Shown piece after piece: positions 44,155 to 56,900 of a stretch of 64,000 nt of DNA (positions are counted from its first letter, which is position 1; each line of letters opens with the position of its first letter). The notes below the pieces were generated by a model. The model was not told the origin of the DNA. It ran no database searches and saw only the letters and a program-made list of their open reading frames with translations. The translations under genes were made by a program, and so were the position numbers. The stretch is from Undaria pinnatifida (taxonomy: Eukaryota > Sar > Phaeophyceae > Laminariales > Alariaceae): contig JABAKD010000013.1 of assembly GCA_012845835.1 (NCBI GenBank), forward strand, positions 9,117,128-9,181,127, in the 5' to 3' direction.

Positions 44155-44275
44155 GTAGCGCATAGAAATGTTGGGTCAGGTTGCGCGAACGAATGTCTTC
44201 GAAGGCATGTTTCGGTGGGCGATGTATTGAGCCGCTCCTCACGTTAGGAACTCAGAAAATTCTGCGGCACCCCCA
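44155..44275 (+). repeat. Family G fragment
   Basis: GCGCATAGAAATGTTGGG, GTTGCGCGAACGAATGTC, CATGTTTCGGTGGGC and CTCAGAAAATTCTGCGGC repeat the 5' part of 1300-1830. Confidence 0.6.
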
Positions 44276-44504
44276 GCGTGGGATGGCTCCCCCCTCGGGG
44301 GAGTTTCGAAGCTGATTTTCTCGATGACGGGGAGAGCGATGCGTCTGTGGGAAAATGTGGGGAAAGATCTGGGGAAAGATCTGGGGAAAGATCTCGACGA
44401 GATGTTCCAAAGCCATGCATTTTGGTTGTGTGTTCGTTCACCCCTGTAAAAAAAAAATCCTGGAGTTGGTCTCCGGGGGTGTTTTCTTGCTTAAGCATGG
44501 TAGG

Positions 44505-44838
44505 GTTAGTATTACGTGCCTTGTTGTGACACGTCACGTTGTGGTATACCACCTGTTGATACACGCCACCTTATAAGATGCCATGTGTTGTGTTTTATTA
44601 CGCCACCGTATGATATGCGACCTCATGGTGTATATGTCACTGTTGATTCGCGCCTCCTTATGATTTCGACTTTTTGAATGCCACATGTTGACACGCTACC
44701 TATTGATATGCTATCTTGAAATATGCCAACTACTGACGTGCCACCTATCTTGAAACATTCCACTTGTTCATATGCCACCTATTGATGTGCCACCCCTCGA
44801 TGTACCACATGTTGCTGTACCACCTACTTATATACCAC
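44505..44838 (+). repeat. Degenerate array of TGCCACCTATTGATA-like units
   Basis: About 14 units of 21-24 bp (GCCACCT-x-TTGATATG) lead directly into the acceptor of the membrane-anchor exon at 44844. Confidence 0.6.
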
Positions 44839-44843
44839 CCCAG

Positions 44844-44977
44844 GGCCGGGGAGCAAGCGGCCACGAGTGGCGTTCTGGCAGCTAGCCCTTGTGGCATCGG
44901 CGTTGATTCTTTTGGGCTTGAACGTGGGGGCTGTCTTTAACTCCAACTTACCCGGAGGGGCTGAGCAGTCCGAAGAG
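44844..44977 (+). CDS. Glycosyltransferase exon: cytosolic tail and type II membrane anchor
   Basis: The acceptor is taccaccccag|GG and the donor GAAGAG|GTGCGT. After two bases it reads PGSKRPRV, then a hydrophobic run of about 22 residues (FWQLALVASALILLGLNVG), then NSNLPGGAEQSEE. Positive residues before a single membrane span are the usual type II Golgi enzyme signal. It ends in phase 0, compatible with the exon at 51416. It could instead belong to a separate gene continuing into 45058. Confidence 0.6.
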
Positions 44978-47900
44978 GTGCGTCTTACGTTTTTGTTTTT
45001 GTTCGTCTTTACTTTTTGTCGTTTCTTGTTTCTTCTTGTTTACTCTTTTTTGTAGACTTGTCGCGAATACGTGCGCTTTGAGTTCGACCGATTGACGTTC
45101 GATGCTGACCTTTGCAAGCTGGGTGATAGGGCAAGGTTTTGTCAACATTCAGCTTTGCAAGCCGCGTGGTCAGACTAGATTTTTGTTGTTAATTATTTAT
45201 TTATTTTTCCTCCCGGTGGTCTGTTTTGTCACTATGATATTTTGTCACCCCCCCCTGTGGGTATTGGCGAGACTACGATTCTGCTGGAAATAGTGCATGC
45301 AGCTACAGCAGTCTACAGCAGTGGACACAACAATAGGCCTGTAAGCGCCCACCACGTTTGCATTTATTCAAGTAGTCTGATGGGCGCCACCTCTGACATT
45401 TTGATAGATTCGAACCTAGCGAGATCGGCGAGATCGCCTTATCTCTCTTCGCCTCCCGACGTATGATACCTACAGTAGTCCAAGTCCTCAATCCACACAT
45501 ATCAGGTAGTGTACATGAACATGAATACATAACAGGTACCTGGTAGACAATGTCGTCAGTATTACGCACACAGCTTGCAAATATGAGTTGCGACGAAAGT
45601 CTCTATCTCGCAGCTGAAGTGTTTTTTATTTATTTTTGAATAAGAATGCCTTTGGGAGTTGAGAGGGGAAGCGCGTCGGAGATACACGACAACTAGGACG
45701 GATACTATGTCGACTGAAGCTTCCCGAGCCGGGAAGGGAGAGGTGTATGAGACGCGCACAGCATGATGACACTTGTTTTGCTGCACACTTTTCCTAAACG
45801 GGTGGTCAGTCCGTCTTCTTCGTGCTGAGGTCGCTGTACCTCGGTCTCGGCAGGGCTAACAGTTACGAGTAGCGCACGAGATCAGGGTGCGGAATATGAC
45901 AACTATAAGTAGATCCAGGTAAATAATGGCGAATGCAAGTACCAGGTACGAGTACCAGGTATTATTTGGTTTTTTTATCCCCACCACAACTTGCGTTCAT
46001 CCCTTCCCGCTACCAAGATGTGACGATGTTTTCGTTGCGAGCGTTCCGAAAATAACCCCTCAGGTGACTATTATGCGTCGACGGCTGATGATGTATGTTT
46101 TTATTGGTAACATGATACCTCGTACCGGTATTTTTTCGCACCGGTAATATGTACGGTCGGAGCTTTGCTTACCAGTTCAGTATTAGGTATGGGCCGAGCT
46201 CTAAATGCACCGCGGGTACTGCATGCTGTATATATACGAGCAGTACATTTTTATTGCTCTGTATTGTTTGCTCCGACTAGACAGTTACCAGGTGCATATT
46301 GTGTTTTGTGGTTTTCGAGGGTCCTGAGTCGTGAATCTTGTCGATCTCCAATGCCTACAGCTTGCACCTTGGTGGGCCAATTGCCACAACCCCGCTCTTA
46401 GTTTCCGTGCAGCTTATCATACGACATAGCGCGTAAGCATCTGGCAGGCTGACGGTTGTTGTCAAGCCGTCCTGTTGACACTGGTTTCAGCGCTGAGCGA
46501 AGTCACCGACATTGTCTTCTTCATGAGAACATGTACACCCCGTTGCTTGCGCGATCAAAGTATCACCCAGCTTGCGATTTTTCTTTTGACGTTGTCCTCG
46601 TTCACACAGCTGATTAGTTTTCTTAACACATCTGATACAACGTTCGTTGAAATATGTGCAGCAGGCGGCCTATCCTATCCTCAACTTGAAGTTTGCAGGC
46701 GGACTCTTGAGACTTTTGAAGGAGGACTCTGAGAGAGACGGGTCCGCCGCCGCTGTTGTGTTAACGCGAACGTTCCCCCCCCCCCCAATACGGGTTATAT
46801 GCTCTGCGTGCGCAGACTGGTGTGGGCTGACCGTCTTTGTAAAACCGTCTTGTTGACCCTGGTACCACTGATAGCAGTCGAGGAGGTCACCGGTCTATTG
46901 TTTTTTTTCGTTTGGATGTGTCCACCCAGTAGTACCGTACACCTCCATAGCACGCGCGATCGAAGTATCACACGCAGCTTCGACCAAACCCTCGATCTCC
47001 CAGCTACCAGCACCGGCCATACTGTCTTTTCTAGTTTCGTACGTAAAACACGCGAGGTGATTGGCATGGTTCGGTGAAGCTAAATCGACCTGCTGCCTAC
47101 CGATATCCTATCCTCAACTTGAACTTTGCCGGCTTATCTTATCAGCTTGAAGTTTTAGCGCGCACGCAGTCTTGAGAGAAACACGGACCCGCCGCGGGAG
47201 TTGGACGGTGCGTACAGCAGCATTGTTCTAAGAACGTACGGCTGTTTCTTAGAATACTGTGGAACGCTTGCCGCGCATTTTTAAGAGCGTTGTCGCCCAA
47301 ATATGGGTGCACTTGTACGTACATACGGCAATAGTATAGAAACGTACGGCAGGTCCTTACCGTTTTTTGTTTGTTTGTTTGTTTTTTCGCACACTCCTGC
47401 TTTCTAGCTTCTGGACCAGCCGTGGTCACAGGTGTCGTCCATTCTCCCACCCGGTTCTTGCCTTCATTTTTTATCGCGCACAGGGTTCAGCAATCCCACT
47501 GCTCGTCGATTTTTCATTGAGTGTTGCTAACTCACGCTCTCGCATTTTCCCCAAGTCAATTTGTGCGCAAAAAAAAGTCCCCGTGAATTTGTACGAGTAT
47601 GCACTCGGGGGCATTCGAACTCACGAAACTGACCGTATATGATGCCAGGTATGTTGCCAAGTAGCAAGCAAGCTGTATGCCAGGTATGTTGCCAAGTAGC
47701 AAGCAAGCTGTAGGGACGAACTTCATCAAGGGTACCTTACCGCTTCTTCGAGAAAATGGTTGACATTCTGTTTTGAATTGTATGTACTGTAACCCTACGA
47801 CCCCTTACTACTTCGAGAGAATGGTTGACATACTCTTTGAATTGTATGTAAGGCTACCGCTAACCCTAGCCCTAAGCCAATTAAACGCAACCCACCAAGG

Positions 47901-50900
47901 TAGGGTTAGCCCACTTCGTTTCGTACATGGTATACCTCAACCATCTCCTTGAATATGTGGTAAGCTCTACCAGGTACTGATTTTTATGGCCGGTGTTCTC
48001 CGAAGCAAAGGGGGGCGCACGCACAACGAAAATGTTGTTGAGATGAAAGAGATCTCGCTCGTCGAGATCGTTCCCCGGATCTTTCCCCAGATATTTCTAT
48101 AGACGCGTCGCTCGGCATTTGCACTCTTCCCGTTGTGGATAAAATGAGCTATTAATAGGTAAGAAAGTTGTCCAACAAGGGGGTGTGTTGTCTTGCGTGT
48201 TATATACCAGGTATATCGCATTTTCGTTGTGCGTGCGCCCCCCCTTTGCTTCGGCGAGTACCAGCCACAAAACTCAGTCTGTTGAGATGAAAGAGATCTC
48301 GCTCGTAAAGAGATCTCGCTCGTCGAGGTCTTTCCACAGATCCTTCCCCAGATATTTCCATAGACGCGTCGCTCGGCGTTTGCACTTTTCCCGTTGTGGA
48401 GGAAAAGAGCTATTAATAGGTGAAAAAGTTGTCCAACAAGGGGGTGTGTTGTCTTGCGTGTTATATACCAGGTATACGGCAGTGTGTGTATTCTTCACAT
48501 CAAACTGATATTTCCACCCATCTACACCCGTCATAACCAGTGTTCGTGCCGATTCCATCCTTGTCTGTAGAGAGACGAACTTTTGTGGTCACACTACAAG
48601 ATAGAGATACACATGAAATATACAAAGGCAAAACATATGCAAACTAGCACACCAGACAATTTTGCACGGAAAACTGCTGTTAAGTACCTGGCACCAGGTG
48701 TTAACTTTTGGGGCCCATGTGTATGATGTCGTATGGCAACCAAACAAACGATAAGTGCGGTAATATCGTAACTGCAAGCGTCTACGTACAGCACTGCAGT
48801 AACAGCTTGCAGCAGTAGGAGTAATCGCCGTGCCGCATGCTGTGCGACACGCTTGTCGCAAAGCCCTTTACGTTGCAGGTCGGACACGCGCATCTCCTAC
48901 GACCTCAGCTACCCCGGGCTGCTATTTTCCGCGTGGCCCGTTCTGTAATCATGTCATTTATTTTCGACGCTTTCCCGCTCTCAAGTAGCAAAGGAGTTAG
49001 TACTGCGAACCGCCTCCAACACTTGTGTAAACCCTTCTTTTTGATGATTTGCCCTCTCAAGGCCCAAAGGAGTTAGTACTGCGAAACGCTTCCAGCACTT
49101 ATGTAAACTTTTTCCTACTTGCAAAAATGACCCTACTGCAAGTCCAAGTAGTTTGTCCCCATGAGAGGAGGTGCAACTACAGTAGTACTGGGAAGGGGTT
49201 ATACCCCTTCATAGCCCCAAAACCCCTCCCCACACTAATTCCAAGTAAATTGTGCCCAAAAATAGGTTTCCAGTTGTTGAGGGGATAGTGTAGAGGAGCC
49301 AAGTAGGTTGTCACCCACAACGTGGGTGCGCTTCCGAAAGGGCTTATTGATAGTGCGCGACGGGAGTGTCGTGAGTTTTTTACCCCCCTTATGCGTACCC
49401 TTGTATGGCGTACAGCAGTGTGATTTTTAATTTTTAACCCGCGAGGAGAAGCCTTGCGTACAGACGGAGCGTGGGTGTCCTGGATGTGCACGTCGTTTAA
49501 ATAACGGGATTTTTACGGCCGTGAAAGAAAGCACGCGCGCACAACATGTTGTTCTCACACGAACTCGCATAATCAAGTCCGTGGTCACAGGACAGGCTCC
49601 AGTCACTCTGGCGCTGAGGAATACCCCAGGGAAAAAACACACACAACCCAAGGTGGTACACGCTTATATCACAGCTGACGCAATTCATGCCTCCACCAGA
49701 AACATATAAAAGTGAAATCGGGAGTCAGTCTACGATGTGTCAGGTCCATGCCGGTGCATACGTCTCGTTACTCACGCCTGGAGAAACCAACTATTCCGAT
49801 TGCCACCCAAGGAAGACTACGACGTATATATTACACGTAGTATCTATCACTACGCATACACACGACAGGCGTAGGTCATTTGGAGAAAATAAACAAAGAA
49901 AAGGAAAGAAGATAAAGGAAAGGAAAGAAAAAAGAAGAAAACGAAACAAAACGAAAAAGGCACGAAAAGAGAAGAAAAAGACAAGAAAAGCAAGAAAAGA
50001 CAAGACAAGAAGAGGAAGCAAGGCAAGGAAAAAAGAAGAGAAAAAAGAAAAAAAAAAAAAGAAAAGAAAGAAAAATGTCATACTAGCAGACCCTAGGAAC
50101 TGGCTAAGGGTGGCATTGGGCTAACAGAGGGTATCACATCCATCATCAATGGCACCTGGGAGAGAACGCAACATGGCGAAGAAGTCAGGGCGGTCTTAAG
50201 CTATCTTGTGACGGCCATTAGAAGGCCCACAACTTTCAATACGATGATGGCCAAACCCAGATTTCAGTCTCTTGGGCATGGCGCTCCCCCTTCCCCCCCT
50301 CCCCCCTTTCCCCCTCCCCGCTTCCCCCCTCCCCCGGTCCCCTCCCCCCCCCCTCCCCCCGGCCGCTTAGAGATGCCAACGGTGGATGGCGCTGCCGCAG
50401 TCCTTGTGCGTCGCTCTGCAGCTTTGCGTCTCTCCGTTTCATGCCAATTCCGCATGAACAACTTGGCTCCCTCCTCTACTCTTCGAATTTCATTCCAAAG
50501 ACCGACATATCCTCCTTCAGATGATCCATCCAGTCTTTCTCTTGCCCCCCTGAGTAGCCCTTACCCCCAACAAACTCCCCGAACATCACCCTCTGTGGCA
50601 GACGCTCCTCCCCCATACGTGCCACGAATCCCGCAAACAAAATCCTCCGTTTGCGCACTATCGCCTCAACGCTCTCGGAATCTGTTTGGGCAAGCGGGTC
50701 GGCGTACGATAGGGTAACATACGCAGCAGTGTGTACAACAAACAATACGTTCAGCAGTAAAACAACCAACAGCAATACTACTGGTATCGTATATCGTACC
50801 TGGTATGCAGTACCTCTCCATATGCTTAATATTTGTACAACGCTCTCCAAATCTCAGATCTCCGAACGGGTTTTGTTATGGACTTTTCGGCCCATGATCG

Positions 50901-53900
50901 ACCGAACTGCTGTTGATCTTAGATCTCAGTCATTGGAGCCGAAATAAGAAACAGAATGGAAGGGCAAAATCCGACTGCTAAATCTACACTCGCAGTTTTT
51001 AACGGAGGATAAAAATTGTGGGAAAACAAATATTTGAAATGTTTTTCTGTGTTGTGGGAACTGGGAGTTGGAGATTGAGATCATGAGCCCCAAATCTTCA
51101 ATGATATACTTGTACAGGTACCTGATACTAGCATACCAGGTATATGCACACTATTCTCTACATGCTGGGTAGCTAATGCTGGGCATACCGGTATGATTCA
51201 AAGTTTTAGCCCGAGTCACCCCCTTTTTTTTTTCCTCTTGTTTTTTCTATTGTATACCAGGTACATACACACTGCTGTGCTGTTATCTACAAGTACGTGC
51301 TAGGTAGCTAATGCTGGGCATGGGATTTAAGGTTTTACCTCGAGTCACCCCTTTTTCCTCTTTTTCTTCGATATGCTTCTTGTTTTTTCTTATTCTCGTT
51401 TCTTTTGTCGATCAGGCCACCAGAATTGACCTCTCAGGAGTTCCCAAGACGGGGGCGGATAACGGTGGGGCGGGGGGCGGGGTGGCGCAGGAGCCGGGGG
51501 AGGATTCCGTAGACGACGGCCCTGCGGGTGAAGGGGAAGAGCTCTGGGGCAAGGATGAGGAGCAGAAGAAGGAGCACCACGAGGGGCAGGTGTGTAGTCG
51601 TGGTGGTGGTGAGGTGGTGGCGGTGCTGGTGGTGTTGTGGTTGTGGGTGGTGGTGTTGCGGGTGTTGTGGTTGTGGGTGGTGGTGGTTGTGGGTGGTGGT
51701 GGTGGTGGTGGTGGTGGTGGTGGTGATGGTGGTGGCGGTGGTGATGGTGTTGTTATTGTGGGTGGCGTTGATGTCGATACTTTTGTGGTTGTTATTGTGG
51801 GTGGCGTTGATGTCTATACTTTTGTGGTTGTTATTGTCGATGTTGTGTTTTGGTTTTTGTTTTTGTCTTGTACTTATGTGTCGGTCGTTTTTGTAACTAG
51901 GGAAAGGGGGCTGAGGGGTGGGGTTGGGGTGGTGGGGGCCTGGGAGTAGGTTGGGGTTTGAAGTTGAGGATCGTCCGTTGCTATTTTGGCGTGGGGAGGG
52001 GGGAGGGTCGCTCGTTTTTTATTCAGGGGGAGGCAAGGACGACGTGATGTTTTACTTGCCCTGTGGCGATTGGAGGGGCGATAAGGGGCGGGGGCGGGGG
52101 CGGGGGCGTACTTATTTGTTGCTTGCCTTACTCTTTAGACCGTTGACCACGCATCCCTTTCAAGACGGGGCACCGTTCCCATTCCTAATAGAGACACCTC
52201 CCAACGTTCGAGTTCTCAGTACGTTTGGCACAATCACGGTTCATCAGAATACAGGGTGGCGTTTACCAGTAGTCGACCAGTGCTGATTGCGTGGCGGAGA
52301 CGAGCTGGCATGGACCTGGTGCCGCCCAATGCCGTTTTGTGCTGGTTGCTGCTGCTGCTGCTGTTGTTGTTGTTTTTGTTGTTTGTTCTGTGTGTTCCGG
52401 TTTGTGTTCTTTGTATGAGTGCGTGACTCTTTAATCTCTTCTACCCCCCCTCTCTTTCTCAGGACGGGGAGCCGGTGTCTAAGAATGCGGACGAGTTCAT
52501 GAACAAAGGCGATGCCATGTTGGCCGATAAGAAGGCGTCCTCGGAGCAGCACAAGGTGTGGCCTATAAGAGTCTCGTGTGTGGTCGTGTTGTGTAAGTAC
52601 TACTGTTGTGACGATTGTGATGCTAGTGGTCGACTGTTTTCCTGGAGCCCTTTAAGCCTTTTAGAACGGTGTGCACGTTTTTGGGGACACGTACATCACT
52701 TAAGACACGTATATCACTTGGAATTTGTGTCGGGTAATTTTGGCAGTGCTGTATGGGTTGCAATGGATACCCCGATTTGAGAGCGCCCAGGATAAGAGCA
52801 TTCGGGACTTGGCCGTTTTTTGAGCCAGAAATCCCTCCCTATACTAAATTGAAGTAAATATGTCCCCCCAAAAGGGTTTCCAGTTGTAAAAGCGTTTAGA
52901 CTGTCAAATCGGCAAGTCATGCCTATATTAAGAGCTATATATTTCCCATTAAGATAAGAGCATGTGTAATTAACAGTGTGTGATTCCGCTTGTCACGGGG
53001 CGCTCTTAAATCGAATACTCACTGCTCTGTAACCCAGAGGAGCGCACAAAGAAAAGAAAACGGGGCCACACTCCTATGTAGAGGTTCAGAACGAAACAAA
53101 AACGGAGCGTTGTGATAGATTATGTGCGTATCGAGAAGATGATTTTTTTTTACGACTTTTTTTATTTGGTTTTAGTAATCCCGGCTCCTGTCTGACTCCT
53201 TGAAGAACGTTTTGGGTGAATTTTTCTCTTTTTTTCGTGCTTCCCTGGTTGACCGCTGCTAAATAGGAACTACACCAACCCAATCCAACCCCGAACACGA
53301 AACCAATACCCAATGACGATACCTTTACCACTTGTTCGAGAAAATATGGTGGAAATACACATTTGACTGTATCTAAGCCCTATAGCCCTAAGCCAATCGA
53401 GCGCAATCAACCAACCAATGTAGGGTTTAACCCCCCTTCGTCTCGTACATACTGAACCTCAACCTTTTCTGGAGTACGTGGTAAGCTCTACTGAACCAAT
53501 CCCCAATTTGTCGTGGATTACCCAATTGCCGTGGATTGTTTTCATTAACCCTGTCTTCCCTGGACTAAATACTCCAACACCAATCTATAAAACCCCAAGC
53601 CACCTAACCCACCCCGAAACTCGCCCCAAAACCCAAAACTCAAGAGCCCGAACCCAAAGCCGAAAATCCAAACCCCAACCCCGACCCAAAACCCAAACTT
53701 TTTTTCAGGAGGGGCTGCTCCGGCAAAAGAACCAACTAGACGCGTACGTGGCGTGGCATCGGCGGCAAGGCCTGGCGCCTTCCCTGGATGAGATGATGAG
53801 CCTGCCCTCCAGCAACGAGCGCTGGGCGCAGGATGGCCAGAACGGGGGGCTCCCCGGAGCGCCCAAGGTTACTGTCATCCTCAACCTCTTCAAGAGAGAG

Positions 53901-56900
53901 GTCAGAGTATGGAAGGGGAGTTGTACTTGTAACCCTTCAGAATCACATAAATGACGCCATATTTCAATGATTCCATCCGTAAAATCCTTCTTAGCTTTTT
54001 TTTTCAACTTGTTTTGGCAATGTCAAGGTTGAATATCGATCAATGGTTAACAAAAATCAAAGGAAAAAAAAGCAAACAAAAGTGAAAAGTGTGGGTCTTC
54101 GTCGATGTCATGGCATAGGGTTGTCCGGGGGGGGCGGGGGGGGGGGGGGGGGGGGTTCGCCCGAGGTTCCGGTCGTCCTGATTATTTTCAACCATTTTAC
54201 TGCTAAAACCTGAAAATCCCGCTCTAATTCCAAGTGTTTTCCTCAAACGCACCATGAGAGGTAAAAATAGGGTTTAGACAAGGGGCGAGAGGGTTGGGGC
54301 AGGAGAGAAGGAGGCTGCCTTTTTATTTCCAGTGTCATTCCGAAAATGTGAGTGCAGGTCTCCCCCCCCCCCCTCCCGTCCCCCGCCCCGTTCCCTGCCC
54401 CCGTCCCGTCCCCCCCCGTCCCCGTCCCCGTCCCGCCTCGATGGATCCTTTCCGCCGCCATCCCTTGGCTGATGGAAAAATTACAGGGTTTTTCACGGGT
54501 CGCGTCATTTTTCGCGGGTCGGGTCGGGTCAGGGTGATCCGACCCGACCCGACCCGACCCGCGAGATTCGGGTCATGACCCGTGGAAAAACCCTGAAAGA
54601 ACATGGTACCGCGTAATGACACTAACAGTCCCGATGGCACACGGGACGGCACCGCGCGGAAACTTTTGACCCTTCACCATTCCCCCATTGACCCTCCACG
54701 CACCCACTCACCCCCCTCCACCTCCATCTTTTTGCGGATGCCGAAAAAATAGCATCGCGCTATGTATCCCGTTGACCCTCCCCCGCCGCCCCCCCCGCCC
54801 CCCCCTCCTCCTCTATGCTTCAGGTGTTGACCCAGCAACTGGACAGCTTGTTCGAGCAGACCACGGCGAGCCACATCTCGGAGGTGTGGGTGTGCGTGTT
54901 CAGCGCCCCCGCTCAGGACTACGCCTTGCGCGTGGTGAAAGAGTCCAAGTACAGGAACGTGAGGCTGGTCGTTAGCGACTTCAACTTCAAGTTCTACGGA
55001 CGATTCCAGGTTTGTGATTGTGTACGAGTATAGGTGTGGTGCTGTACGCGTCCAGGTTTGTGATTGTATAAAAGTGTGGTGCTGTACCTGGTACCTGGCA
55101 TGTTGTATGCTACTGAGTATACCTACCTATGCGTACTCTTATATACCTCTTGGGTATTTGCTGTAAGTGCTGTATGCTTCTGTGTGCTGCTCTATTTTCC
55201 TTCTGCGCTGTATGCTTTGAACGGCTGTGTACTGTATCCTCCATAATGGGCGTCTTATTCATTCATCCTATTTTTTCTTTTCGTAGTGTGTATACATTTT
55301 CCTGTGGTTTGTGATTTTGTGCCTGGGAGAGGGACCTGACCCGCCACCAGGCTTCCCGCGACAGCAGTAGGATATTAAGAGTGCTGAACCCCCCCCCCCC
55401 CCCCCCCCCCCAAGCCCCCGCCTCCTTGTCTAGTCATAAACGCCACCCTTGACCCCTCCGCCCTTCTCCCTCCCTCCCCCCCCCCCGTCCCACTTCGCCC
55501 CTCCCCAACCTTCGGTCCTCCTTCGATAAAATGGAAAAACACACTCAGATGGCCCTTACGGCACCGACCGACTTCGTTTGGCTGGTTGATGACGACATGA
55601 TCCCGGGTAACAAGTACCTGGCTCAGCTCATGCACGCTGCAGGGACGGACCTGCTGGGGAGCTCGCTGCTGGGCAGCATCGGCCGGGTTCTCCCCAGGCC
55701 TGGGAGGGATATGTCTCTCGTCTCCTACCGAAAGGTGAGGGAGTTGGATGTTTTTGGTTGGGAGGGGGGCAGAGGGGGTGAGGATGAGGGTGGGGGTGGT
55801 GCTGAATGGAGGTGGGAGTGGTGTTGGGTGGAGGTGGAGGTGGAGGTGGTGGTGGTGGTGGTGAGAGTGGTGTGGGTGGTGTGTGTTGGGGAGGGGGGCG
55901 GCGGGGGTTAAGGGGAGAAAAGGTGGTGGGCGGGGGGGGGGGGGGTTGGAAGGAATTGGAATGTATGGTGTTGATATTTTGTTTGACTCGTCAATGTTGC
56001 TTCTGTAGTTGCAGGTGTTGTAACTGTTCGTTTCGGGTATTGTTGGGTTCATCGTTCGTGTAGTGTTTACGTTAGATTTCTTTGGTGTTGCTGTTTTTAT
56101 TCCTCGTGGATACTGCTGTTGTGTTGTTTGTTTTAGTTCCTACAGTGGCGTTCTTTTTGCTGTTGGTGTCGCTGCCATTGGTGCTGCTTGTTTTGTTATT
56201 TTGTTTGATGTTGGGGTTGTGGTAGCTGCATGGCTGTTGGGTTCTTGGTGTGAGTGGCGTCTGTTGCGGTTTGTTGTTGCTGCAGGTGTTGCTATAATCC
56301 TTCTTTTCAGTCTGTTGTCATTTTATTATTTGTTTCTGCTGTTGCTTTTACTAACTCAAAAAGGGATCACATCGTTAACTTTCAATAAACCATGAAACTC
56401 TACGAGTGCCCTCCCCCCCCGCCCCCCGCGCACACCGCCTGCCAGCCTGCTACGGCCATGCGTGGCAATAACTCCACCCCCCTCCCTTCGACTGCTGACT
56501 GTTTGATCGGCTCTTACCGTTGTTTGTTTTTTGTGTTATCGTGCTGTAAATTTCAGTGGGGGAGCCACGGAGGTATGTATATGCCTGACTACTACTGGGA
56601 TCAGAACAACGCTGTTCCCGTGGACTACCTCTGCAGCCAGTGGTTCCTCCGACCGGAGTGGCTGCAGTACATGTGGGTGAGTTCCGAGATCAGCGGGGGC
56701 AGCGGTGGGTGAGGTTGGACACGGAAGACCGTGTCGACGGTGTGCGCTGCTCTGTGTGGATCGGTGTTGCCGGCGTGGACAGGCATTGTGTATACCACGG
56801 TAACAGTAGGAGTGGTAGCCATAGCAGTGTAGTAAAAGTAGGGGTAGTGCTCTGAGATGTGGGGTTAGTGGTATTATAGTAGTGTTTAAGGTGTGGTGGT

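Larger units (their letters stand above)
30650..44843. other. Stretch without a confident gene between the two divergent loci
   Basis: It should contain the promoter of the EF-hand gene (right of 30649) and the first exon of the glycosyltransferase gene, neither identified. Visible contents are families F-K, TTAGGG-like tracts, the foldback at 40949, the organelle-type tRNA remnant and a GC-rich patch (42000-42330). Short open frames at 33286, 34822, 36124, 38051 and 41806 lack convincing splice signals or domains. Confidence 0.6.

Noticed and set aside
45058-45177. Exon-like segment (TCREYVRFEF...) with strong pyrimidine tract
   Set aside because: It ends in a stop and offers no donor in the phase required by the exon at 51416; kept only as an alternative 3' end.
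49687-50124. Lys/Arg-rich ORF
   Set aside because: Translation of the polypurine tract.
50208-50717. 169-codon proline-rich plus-strand ORF
   Set aside because: It comes from a C-rich tract and the antisense of the LINE fragment.
55375-56052. 225-codon minus-strand Pro/His-rich ORF
   Set aside because: It is the antisense of the DDD-motif exon and flanking G-rich intron repeats.
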